From: Amorphophallus konjac
Lineage: Eukaryota; Streptophyta; Magnoliopsida; Alismatales; Araceae
Direction of reading: 5' to 3'
Length of the DNA stretch: 64,000 bases
NCBI GenBank assembly: GCA_022559845.1
Contig: CM040128.1
Span: 227,029,643 to 227,093,642 of the forward strand
A program made the position numbers and the translations under genes. The notes beneath the pieces were generated by a model, which was given only the letters and a program-made list of their open reading frames with translations, was not told the origin of the DNA and did no database searches. Below are positions 1 through 8,191 of the stretch, piece after piece. The stretch's first letter is position 1. Each line of letters opens with the position of its first letter.

Positions 1-970
1 CTCCCGATGTGTCTCGCTTCTGTCCAAGTGCTCGATTAGATTCCCTTGATTAAGAAGATGCTCAGGCAACCTAGGATTTTCCTTCCTGGTGAGCTTCTGT
101 TGGTTGAGCTTGTTTCCTCTCATCTTGTTTGGTGGAGTCTTTTCGAGGTAAGCCTTAGAATTGGTGTCTTGGGTCTTGTGCTCTCATGATGTGATCATAA
201 TCCTTGAGATGCGTTCCATGGGATTGTCATTCTTGTTGTCATGGGTATGTTCTTGGTAAGCCGCTCGATGCGTGACTCGTCCATTGTGGTCGTACATTCA
301 GCTGTCGTTGTGCTTTGATGAGACCCAACTTGCGGTTGTGTTCCGTGGTTCTGTGTTTAGCACAGAGCCGAAATCTTGCAAGTTCTGCTGTTGTCATTTT
401 ATCGATGTTTCTCTATGATTTTATGTATTTGTTTTGGCACTTTATAGACCAGGACTTGTCGTTTAGCTTTGTTGTACTCTCTTTTCCTGGTAGAGTTAGC
501 TTGCGACTCGATCAGATGTAATATCTGAGCGAGGATAGACTTAATTGTGCTTGTGGTCTGGTGCTGTTGTCATTGGCGTCCTGTGTGCCAGGTGTTCCCT
601 GCTACCTTTGACACTAGAGCCGATGCTGTCGAGCTGTCAGCTGTGAGGACTATGCTTCCTTGTTTAAGCTGATGCTTGCCTTGTCTGTCATTTTGTTTTA
701 TCGATATCTGTTATCGTGGCATGGGTCGTGTCTCCTTTCCTGTGAGACGTAAGCGACGTTGTCTTGTTTCGGAGGTGTCGGACTTGTGTTCACTGGTGTA
801 CCATGCTCATTGTGTGGATCGATTTGCCTTGAGATCCAGAGCGTGTACTTGTGATTATGGTCTGACTATGTCCCTATGAATTGTTTTTCTCGAGATTCGT
901 GTCGTTTCAAGTTGTGTCTTGGGGTTGTTCTTCCTTGCTTATTCTTGTTCGTTCCTTAAATTTTGAGGAT
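1..970 (+). mobile_element. Element G1: 3' non-coding interior of a Ty3/gypsy element
   Basis: This GT-rich stretch has no convincing coding sequence. It ends in a fragment (about 955-975) reading like the 'TTTGAGGATGAAATT' that precedes the polypurine tract of plant Tekay-type gypsy elements, and this continues after element A at 21185 (GAAATTTCTTAAAGGAGG) straight into an LTR. The last 150 bp resemble the end of the interior of element B: 'GATTATGGTCTG' at about 853 matches the same phrase at about 10146. I infer that G1 and B belong to one non-autonomous lineage. The 5' part of G1 lies outside the window. Short open frames here are not supported as genes. Confidence 0.7.
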
Positions 971-975
971 GAAAT
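971..975. repeat. Target-site duplication of element A, left copy
   Basis: GAAAT directly precedes the TGTTG start of the 5' LTR of element A. The identical GAAAT follows the TAACA end of the 3' LTR at 21185-21189. A perfect 5-bp duplication is the normal footprint of LTR-element integration and fixes the borders of A. Confidence 0.95.
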
Positions 976-1099
976 TGTTGTGCCCCTTAGGCACAAGCAT
1001 ATGCTATTGTGTTTTGATGATAGCAACACAGTGACAGTATCACTATAAGCCAGACATTGTGGCTAGCATACATTGCATTCAGCATACTCAGTGCATAAG

Positions 1100-2515
1100 T
1101 TTTTATATAATGTCTGTACATCAGTGCACTCGCCATTCATGCATATAAAGTCTGTACAGAGTCTCTGTAGTGTCTGGCTAGCAAGTCCATACGTTGCTCA
1201 TGCATATAAAGTCTGTACAGGGTTAGCTGCATCGTGTGCCTCATGCATATCAAGTCTATACATTCTTCAGGTGCATCATCTCAGCAAGTCTATACATTGG
1301 ACTTGAGCATATAGGAAGTCTGTACATCACATTTGGCGCAGACATAGCAAGTCTGTACAGCCTCTTGCTTAAGGAAAATCTATACATCACATCGTCTCAT
1401 GCATCGTCTCTGTGCATACCTTAAAGTCTATGCGTCGGCCAGGCAAGTTTGTACATTGGACTAAGTTCACATTGGCTAAGTCTATACACTGCACCGTCTC
1501 ACTTAGCATTTCATGCTAAGTCTACACATCGTCTGCCAGCCAGTGTGTCTCATTTATCGTCTTAGTGCATTCGGCAAGTCTGTACATTCTGCACACACAC
1601 GCTCGTGTCTCACTGTTAAAGTCTATACAGACTTCAGCGTCTCATTCAGCATCTCTCTTTGTGTCTCACTGTTAAAGTCTATACATTGGCAAGTCTGTAC
1701 ATTGGGCTATCACTTAAAGTCTATACACTCCTAGATCTTTACCTACGCTGCACCTCCAAGTCTATACATTACAGCTGAGTTGAAGTCTATACATCCCTTG
1801 CTTTGCCAAAGTCTATACATCGTGCATCTATTGATTCGAAGTCTGTACAGCATATGTTCTTCATATATTGTTAAGTCTGAACATTGTACATCGTTATGCT
1901 GCCTTGTGCCGTAGCAAGTCTGTACATTCTCTATGCTCGAGATTTGACGCCCACCAGAAGTGGCGTCACTTCTGAAACAAACGCCTAAGTGTAAGGCGTC
2001 TTTTTGTTGAGCATCGCTTCATCAACTCTATACATTATCTGCTTGCATAACGTTGAGTCTGTACATCACTTGAACACTGCATAGCTTCGCATTCACAATG
2101 TCTGTACATTGCTTCAGCAGTGCCTTCATACAGCATGTTCCTCATACAAGTATGTACATGCATTAACTGTGAGCATGGCATAGTCTGTACATTGTCTTTG
2201 CTGCACGCATGACTAAGTCTATACATTGCTTCTTCATGCATTGCACGAAGTCTGCATATTGTGTGCTGCATGCTCATCAAGTCCATACACTGGCTAGTCT
2301 GCACAAGTCTGCATGTCTATACATTGGCTGCTGAATGCTCTTCAAGTCTGCACATTCGATAGTGGCAAGTATGTATATCGCCCAGTGTCTATGCATTCAT
2401 CTTCAATGTACACACTTTACCTGATGCATTCTACATTACACTTCAGCAAGTCTATACAATGTCTGCACATTGCAAAGTCTACACACTGCACATTACACCC
2501 TACAGAGTCTGTACG
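1100..2515 (+). repeat. Array of AAGTCTRTACAT words in U3 of element A
   Basis: About forty copies of an 11-12 bp word, AAGTCTATACAT or AAGTCTGTACAT with one or two changes, are spread at irregular gaps of roughly 15-60 bp. Almost all point the same way as the element. Examples start near 1317, 1350, 1577, 1674, 1690, 1757, 1780, 1807 and 2213. The sequence between words is mostly unrelated, so this is not a simple tandem repeat. The array lies upstream of the TATA box, where regulatory protein sites would be expected. The same array recurs in the 3' LTR. Confidence 0.9.
1946..2000 (+). promoter_or_regulatory. Nested double hairpin within the word array
   Basis: CAGAAGTG (1955-1962) and CACTTCTG (1967-1974) form a perfect 8-bp stem around GCGT. 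ACGCCT (1981-1986) and AGGCGT (1994-1999) form a second stem. An outer pair, GACGCC (1946-1951) with GGCGTC (1995-2000), can close both. The T run just after gives the look of a terminator, but plant RNA polymerase II does not use such a signal. It is kept unchanged in the 3' LTR at 19630-19684. Confidence 0.7.
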
Positions 2516-2715
2516 AGGTTTAAGTCTTAAACTGACAATTCTATTTTGACTGTCTGACAGGGATTCTTTGCAGAGACTGATGACTGGGCACGTGATCCAA
2601 GGATAAGGGGAGTGACCAGATTATGACACATGTACTGAAAGCCTGCTGGATGCTGCCACGTGGTCCAAGCCATTGGGCGGAAGATGTGGAGAGCACACGC
2701 CCTTCCTGCTGCTGG

Positions 2716-2724
2716 TATATATAT
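2716..2724 (+). promoter_or_regulatory. TATA box of element A 5' LTR
   Basis: TATATATAT lies between a GC-richer block and the GA-rich leader. Transcription would be expected to start about 30 bp downstream, near 2750. The same box is at 20400-20408 in the 3' LTR. Position and context are seen; promoter use is inferred. Confidence 0.7.
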
Positions 2725-3031
2725 GGAGTTTCTTCCTTCAGAAGAGCCAGATCGAACAGAAGCAGCCAGAGCTAAGAGAAAAGAACAGAGAGTGAGCGCC
2801 TGCACGATCCACAGAGAAGAAGAAAAAGAGATAATAAGATTCAGAGAGAAGAAGAGAAAGAGAGAAGAGAAGATTGAGAGAGTTGAGTTGAGAGAGTCTT
2901 TTTGAAGTCTTGTAAATCAGTCTCTTGGTTCAAATACCAGAGCTGATATTGCTCAATTGAGCTACATTTGTTTTGGTTTTCCATTTCGTTTGTTTCTATC
3001 TTTACTGTTTTCGAAACTCTTTTGTTATCAA

Positions 3032-3300
3032 GCTGTGAGCCAGCAATTGCAGTGGAGGTTTCCACTGGACAGGTGAAGCTGTAATCCTCAGCAGGCGAGA
3101 CCAGGTCTCAGACGGCTAAGCTGTATCGCCCAACGGTTGCAGAGGATTTGTTCCTCTAGTCGGCAAGCTGTAAAGCCCAGCAAAGCTGTGTATCAGCGGT
3201 CTGTTGGCAAGCTGTGAAGCCCAGCTATTCAAGCTGTGAGTCAGCAGGATCCACATTCCAGTTGGAGTGTGGGGTGGATGTAGATCTCTAGATTGAGATC
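3032..3300 (+). repeat. Run of short perfect hairpins in the leader of element A
   Basis: Seven units of the form GCTG-(5 to 7 nt)-CAGC can be read: 3032-3044, 3078-3092, 3167-3181, 3185-3197, 3211-3225, 3233-3245 and, restored only in the 3' LTR, the one near 3119. They alternate with unique hairpins: AGTGGA/TCCACT (3051-3066), GAGAC/GTCTC (3097-3109), AGAGGA/TCCTCT (3141-3157), CCACATTC/GAGTGTGG (3251-3272) and GATCTC/GAGATC (3283-3300). The run lies about 280-550 nt after the predicted start of transcription and 200 nt before the primer-binding site. Confidence 0.8.
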
Positions 3301-3501
3301 GAACCACCTTAAAGATCGATGTCTTCTATGTGATTGCTTGTGGTTTGTGTGATTTCATAGTGTTCCTTTTGTCATTCAACAGTTGCTTGTTTTAATTCCG
3401 CATTAGAGTTCAACTGTGTTCTAAAATTAGACATTAGATATATTCACCCCCCTCTAGATCCACTCTCAGTGGTAATAGACTGCGTCCATCTAACATAACA
3501 A

Positions 3502-3514
3502 TTGGTATCAGAGC
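3502..3514 (+). other. Primer-binding site of element A
   Basis: TTGGTATCAGAGC directly after the 5' LTR is complementary to the 3' end of plant initiator methionine tRNA, the usual primer for reverse transcription in plant copia elements. Confidence 0.93.
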
Positions 3515-3558
3515 CTAACTCTTCTATAGGGACTTACAGCCCGAAGAGGAAGGTACAG

Positions 3559-5244
3559 ATGGATGCTCGAGAGATGATCGCTGAAGGACACTCAACCACC
3601 AGGCCCCCTTTCTTCAATGGATCTAACTATGCATACTGGAAGAACCGTATGCAAGTATTTTTGAGGGCGAAGGATTATGAGATCTGGAAGGTAGTCAGCA
3701 AGGGACCTTATGAGCTATCCCCGAACGAGGATGTCTGGACCAAGGAAGAGATCAGAAGATCCACTCTGAACTGGAGCGCCATAAATGCTATCCAGTGCTC
3801 TTTGCACCCCACAGAATTTTCTCGTGTATCGGCTTGCAGTTCAGCTAAGGAGATGTGGGATGCATTGGAAGTTATCCATGAAGGGACTTCTCAGGTTAGA
3901 GAGACGAACGCGAATTTCCTTGTGTCAGAATATGAAGCCTTCAAGATGAAGCCCAACGAGACCATCAAGGAGATGTATGCTTGATTGACAATCATTACTA
4001 ACGGTCTCAGAGGTCTTGGGAAGACACAGACAGAATATGATATATTGAGGAAGATTCTGCGTTCCCTGACTCATGCTTGGCATACTAAAGCTACAGTAAT
4101 GGAGGAGTCAAGGGATTTGCGAAATACAAGGGCAGATGAGCTAATTGGCTCGCCGATGGCATATGAGATTAATCTGCCAACAATAGAGGAAGCTGAAAAG
4201 AAGAAGAAGCCAATCGCTCTAAAAGCCGGTGCCAGCAAATCCAGCAAGTCCAGCAGATCTAGCTATAGTGGATCATCATCCGAGGAGAGCCTTAATGAAC
4301 AAGATATAACTCGTACTGAGATGGCAATGATGACCAGAGAGTTCAGGCAGTTCCTCAGGAAAGAAGGAGGACGATTCAGCCAAAATAAGTATAGTGGTGG
4401 CCGAAGGGATAAAAGGTATAAACATAACCCTGCAAAGAAAATTGAAACTAATACTTGTTATCAATGCAGGAAGACAAGACATCTGAAAACTGACTGTCCA
4501 GAGAATCAGAAATACAAGGACAAGTCAAAGAAGAGGAACACGAAAGGGAAAGCTATGGTGAGTACCTGGAGTGATGAAGATGAAGGCTCCTTGAGCAATA
4601 CCTCTGACAGTGAAGCCAAATCTGAAAAGCCCATTTACCTTATGGCAACAAGCTCTGAAGACAGAGAGGAGGATTCAGATGAGGTAACTTCTCGATTTGA
4701 TAATTTTACTATTGCTGATTGGGTAGACGCCTATCATGAAATAGCTGATAAAGCAGATGACATTAGAAGGGAAAACATGCATCTAAGAAGAAAGATTAAC
4801 TCCATGCAAAATGATACAACTCTAACTGATAAAATTGCATGTCTTGAATCTGAGAATAATAAACTCAAACTCACATGTTCTGAATTAGAAGAAATCAAGA
4901 ATGAGTCAAAAGCCTCTAAAGAAGATAATGAGAGGTTAGAAAAAGAAGCTGATGAATGGAAGTTGAAAATTCAGAAATAAGAAAGTGAGATAAAAATTGT
5001 GAATGAAAAATATCAAGCTGTCCTAAGTGTGAATACAGAACTGAAAAAATCCATTGAAGACATTCAAAAGGATAATGAGGACAAGCTTAAGACTATTGAG
5101 AAAATGACCCAAGGTTCAGATAACTTAAATGCTTTGTTAGGGTCAAAAGTCAACTTCAGAAAAGAGAGCCTTGGATTTAATTCTAGTGTAACAAAAAGCT
5201 TTGGAATGAAAACTATTTCATTTGTCGCACAAAAAGAGAAAGGA
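3559..5244 (+). pseudogene. Element A gag, broken and interrupted by element B
   Basis: Gag forms the virus-like particle and binds the element RNA. The first ATG after the primer-binding site is at 3559. The N-terminal part holds 'PPFFNGSNYAYWKNRM', typical of the copia gag domain (DUF4219/UBN2 type). A CCHC zinc knuckle of spacing C-X2-C-X4-H-X4-C lies at 4456-4497. After it comes an acidic, serine-rich stretch and a long lysine/glutamate coiled-coil region (about 4740-5130). In-frame stops are TGA at 3982 and TAA at 4978. Element B is inserted at 5244, and the same frame resumes at 13249. The protein cannot be made whole. Confidence 0.9.
5240..5244. repeat. Target-site duplication of element B, left copy
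   Basis: AAGGA precedes the TGTAATGCCCC start of the B LTR. The identical AAGGA follows the end of the other LTR at 13244-13248. This proves that B jumped into the gag of A. Confidence 0.95.
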
Positions 5245-5582
5245 TGTAATGCCCCGGATTTTTCGGATCCTTGTTCATGGGTCCCGGATCTGGTTTCTTG
5301 GAGTGTCCGACTCCGTTGTGTCCGAAATTTCGTTTTGGACATCTTTCGTGTTCGGATCGGCGCGATCCGGAGTTGTTTCGGAGGCCCGGAAGCGTTCCGC
5401 GGCTTTTCCGCGTGTGTTTTCCGATTCCCAGTGTGTGTTTCGATAATTCCTTCGGAACCTCGTTACGGGTGAACCGGGCTGTTCACCAGGGCGCGAGAGG
5501 TACCGTTGCGATCGGTGTGTTCCGAGGATCGCAGAAATGTGATTTTCTATTTTTCGGTATTTTCAGGAATTTCCGGATTTTC

Positions 5583-5590
5583 TATATAAT
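5583..5590 (+). promoter_or_regulatory. TATA box of element B 5' LTR
   Basis: TATATAAT is followed within 10 bp by about 90 bp of almost pure C and T (CTCTCT runs), a common form of plant transcription start region. The copy in the 3' LTR is at 10648-10655. Confidence 0.7.
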
Positions 5591-6129
5591 AACCTCCTTT
5601 TTCTCTCTCCCCATCTCATTTCTCTCTTCCCTCCGTCTCTCTTCCCTCACGTTCTCTCCTCTCCCCCTCTCACTCCGGGCGGCCGACGGAGGCGGCGAGG
5701 GCGGGGCGGCGTGGCTCGTGGGGCGTGGAGCGACGGGTACGGGATGAGGATCGCGGTGGTGGAGGCGGTTCGTGGGATCGTGAACCGGCGAGGGTTTAAA
5801 CGGCGTTTTCTTCGTGGATCGGCGTCCACGGTGCGTCGAATCTTCGGTGGAGGTAGGGAGATGGACCCTCAACCCGTGTACTTCAATTCCGCGAGTTTCG
5901 TAGGCCGGGGTGAGCCGAGCGGGCTAAACGGGGTGATTTGGGAAAAATGCATGTTTTTGGGGTGTGAGCCGAATCTTGTGTTTTGATCGTGTTTTTGGGG
6001 TTTAAATGGGTCCTCTCGGTGCCAGAGGGGTTGGGGAATGTTTCCCCCTTTGTTTCCCCATCACCCGGGGGTGATCGGGGCGTGGAATGGGTTTTCCCGC
6101 CGTTTCTACCGTTTTCGAGCGCGGACTGA

Positions 6130-6390
6130 GAACGCGCTAGCTTCCAGTAGTGCGTTCTTGAGTGTCGCGCTGCCCCGACGGGGCGCGTTCATCGGAGAAG
6201 ATGAACAGTAAGGCGGTTCTTGTCGCGCTCTAGGGTCCCAGCGCGTTTTCGGTTGTCGCGCTATAGGATCATAGCGCGACCTGGTCTGGTCGCGCTATGG
6301 ACCTATAGCGCGTTCTTGCTGAACGCGCTAGGTTTGCATAGCGCGTTCTTGCTTAACGCGCTATGCATGTGTAGCGCGTTCTTGGGGTGG
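6130..6390. repeat. GCGC palindrome array in element B LTR
   Basis: About a dozen copies of AACGCGCTA, TAGCGCGTTC, GTCGCGCTAT or ATAGCGCGAC lie head to head. Stems include GTCGCGCTAT/ATAGCGCGAC (around 6255-6280), CGCGCTAT/ATAGCGCG (around 6291-6312), TAGCGCGTTC/GAACGCGCTA (around 6306-6330) and TAGCGCGTT/AACGCGCTA (around 6339-6363). The same array is at about 11195-11456 in the 3' LTR. Confidence 0.9.
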
Positions 6391-6439
6391 CCTGCCGGGC
6401 TGCCCGAGACGGACGGTCTGCGGCTGATCGTGCTCCCCT

Positions 6440-6720
6440 TGGGCCGTGTGTGTCCTGGACACCCCGTGGAGTTCCGTGACCGTGTCTTTGGGTGTCCAGA
6501 GGTTTGGTTTACCTCGATTAGCGTTCCCGTGAGTTTAAGGGTCCGAGTGACCTTCTAGTGTTCCGATTGTGTTGTGTTGGTCTCCGGTCGACCCGGTTGT
6601 GACCCAGTGGTCGACCTTTGGCCTTGTGAATGTCCCGGGCACCCCGTGGGTTTTGTTACCGTGTTTTGGGGTGTCTGGAGGTGCCGTGTTACCTCGATAA
6701 GCGTGCCCGTGGGCTTGGTG
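6440..6720 (+). repeat. Imperfect tandem duplication in element B LTR
   Basis: Two copies of a block of about 85 bp start near 6447 and 6630. Each reads TGTCC..GG.CACCCCGTGG, then CCGTGT, then GGGTGTC, then TTACCTCGAT.AGCG. The 3' LTR of G1 has a single copy (about 22450-22530). The doubling therefore probably happened in the B line. The copies have diverged clearly more than the two B LTRs have, so the doubling is older than this insertion. Confidence 0.75.
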
Positions 6721-6997
6721 GGTCCGGGTGACCCCAGGCGTTTCGGGTTTCCGTATTCTCGCTCGATCGAGTCACCGTGTATCGGTATGTGTGCGGTGGG
6801 GTTCCCCCGCATGTCGTGAGTCTTCCTGGAAGATGATTCCCGAGTGGGTTATGTGTTTGGCCGTGGACTGTGCGTCCCGTTTCTTCTCCGATCGTGGTCA
6901 CCGTGCGATGGTGCTGCTACGTGGGATGGTCCCCGTACTTCGTTAGGTTCGGACGTCGTTTTCTGTTGTTTTGAGAGTCTACTCTCTCAGTGATCCT

Positions 6998-7240
6998 CCA
7001 CTAGTCGTAGCTTCCTGCGCACGCGTGTGCGGACCCACCTGGGAGTGGTGGAGAGCGCGACCCGGTGAGACGCGGTTTTTAGGCTGGTTTCCGTCGGCCC
7101 CTTGCCTTTGCCACCAGAGTCCGGTGGGGGGGAAAACCAGCTAGAGGACCCGACCTAGAGCAGATGGTCTGTGTGTGCACACGTAGTTGGGGGCTTAGGA
7201 CACGTGCTGACGAGCGCGACCCCAGCTAGTCCTTGTTGTG
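6998..7240 (+). promoter_or_regulatory. Conserved structured block of Tekay-like LTR (B 5' copy)
   Basis: It starts CCACTAGTCGTAGC (6998-7011). It then has CCACC/GGTGG (7035-7051), the stem GGCTGGTTTCC (7082-7092) with GGAAAACCAGC (7131-7141), and the palindrome GTGTGCACAC (about 7172). The equivalent blocks are at 22907-23140 in G1 and 52290-52514 in E. The order of parts is the same although the rest of each LTR has diverged. It lies in the transcribed part of the LTR, judged by the TATA box. Confidence 0.8.
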
Positions 7241-8179
7241 GTACTTGTTGCGTGTCTGAGTCTCACGCCCGGGGCGTTGTAGCTAGACACTTGTGACGCG
7301 GTGTAAGACGTCAGGGGACGCATCCGGTCGTTCTTCTAGTGGGTGATGCTCCTGTCACGTGACGTGAGTTGTTGTGTACCAGGTTTTGTTTCCGTCCGTG
7401 AGACGGGACTTCGTGAGTGGTTTCGGGAGAGTTCCCGGAGTCGAGGTCTGGGGTTTCCGGTGAGTTTCACCGAGGGCCTTTTCCCAGATAGTGTTGTGTT
7501 CACGATGGTGAGGTCGTGACCGTGTTCCCTGACTGTGTGGTTTTGGCTTGGGCCCTTTTGGTGAGGGCAGGCCTCCGCTATGGAGGTATCGTGACGTTTT
7601 CCTAGTAGCGTGGCTAGGGCGGCTCGTGTTTAGTGGTCCCCGATCGTGGAATCGGGTGGTCGGGTGTGTGGCTTGGTTGTCCCCCGACGGGAGATTGGGT
7701 CGGATTTTCTGGTACAGTAGGAGTAGCTGTAGAACCGAGTTTTGACCGGCCACCGGTTTGTTGTTCCTGCTATAGTTGTAGCTCTCCTTTCCGCTGCGCC
7801 GTTGTTTCCGGTTGGAGTTCCGCGGGATCCCTGCTGAGTCTCTGTTTTGGAGACTCATTCCCTGCTTTTCAGGTGAGGCGGTTCTTCCTCGTGGTTCGAG
7901 GACGCGGAGCGGAGGTTCTTAGTTGCCAGCTTGCCGGGCCGAGTGTTCACTCGGCATGTGGTACGTTTTACTGCTTTAGACTGTACTTTCTGTTGGACTG
8001 GACTCTGTTGTAGTTGTTTATTCTTTTCTGTTAATTGTTGAATTGTCCTGCTTTATTTCCTATTTCTTTGTGCCTCCACACTCCTTTTAGCCCTTCCGAG
8101 CCCTCCCGGCTCGTGGGCGGCGGTGCGAGTCTCGGGTTATCGGGCCTTCCCGGTAATCGGATTCTCGGGTCGTCGCAGC

Positions 8180-8191
8180 TGGTATCAGAGC
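8180..8191 (+). other. Primer-binding site of element B
   Basis: TGGTATCAGAGC two bases after the LTR end is an exact complement to the 3' end of initiator methionine tRNA. Confidence 0.93.

Larger units (their letters stand above)
976..3500 (+). repeat. Element A 5' LTR
   Basis: It runs from TGTTGTGCCCC to CTAACATAACA and is the same length as the 3' copy at 18660-21184, with scattered, mostly transition differences. In order it contains a 1.4-kb array of AAGTCTRTACAT words (about 1100-2515), a double hairpin (1946-2000), a TATA box (2716-2724), a GA-rich leader (about 2745-2900), a run of short hairpins (3032-3300) and the end block 'TATTCACCCCCCTCTAG', also seen in the other copia LTRs here. 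Confidence 0.95.
5245..8177 (+). repeat. Element B 5' LTR
   Basis: It runs from TGTAATGCCCCGG to GGTCGTCGCA; the other copy ends GTCACA, so the terminal CA is preceded by one substitution. Contents in order: TATA box (5583-5590), a CT-rich start region (about 5596-5680), a GCGC palindrome array (about 6130-6390), a duplicated block (about 6440-6720), a conserved structured block (6998-7240) and the segment 'TTTTCAGGTGAG' near 7864 that is shared with the other gypsy LTRs. Open frames on either strand recur in both LTRs and are shadows of base composition. Confidence 0.94.

Noticed and set aside
1100..2515. CRISPR-like array (short repeats with unique spacers)
   Set aside because: Repeats are only 11-12 bp, spacing is irregular, the host is a plant and the array is in an LTR.
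3502..3514. tRNA-like sequence TGGTATCAGAGC (also at 8180, 34197, 49241, 53277)
   Set aside because: Only the primer-binding complement of a tRNA 3' end is present, without a tRNA body.
5271..5747. 158-codon + frame repeated at 10336-10812
   Set aside because: It is duplicated only because it lies in the two LTRs of B; it crosses the TATA box and CT-rich tract and has no domain.
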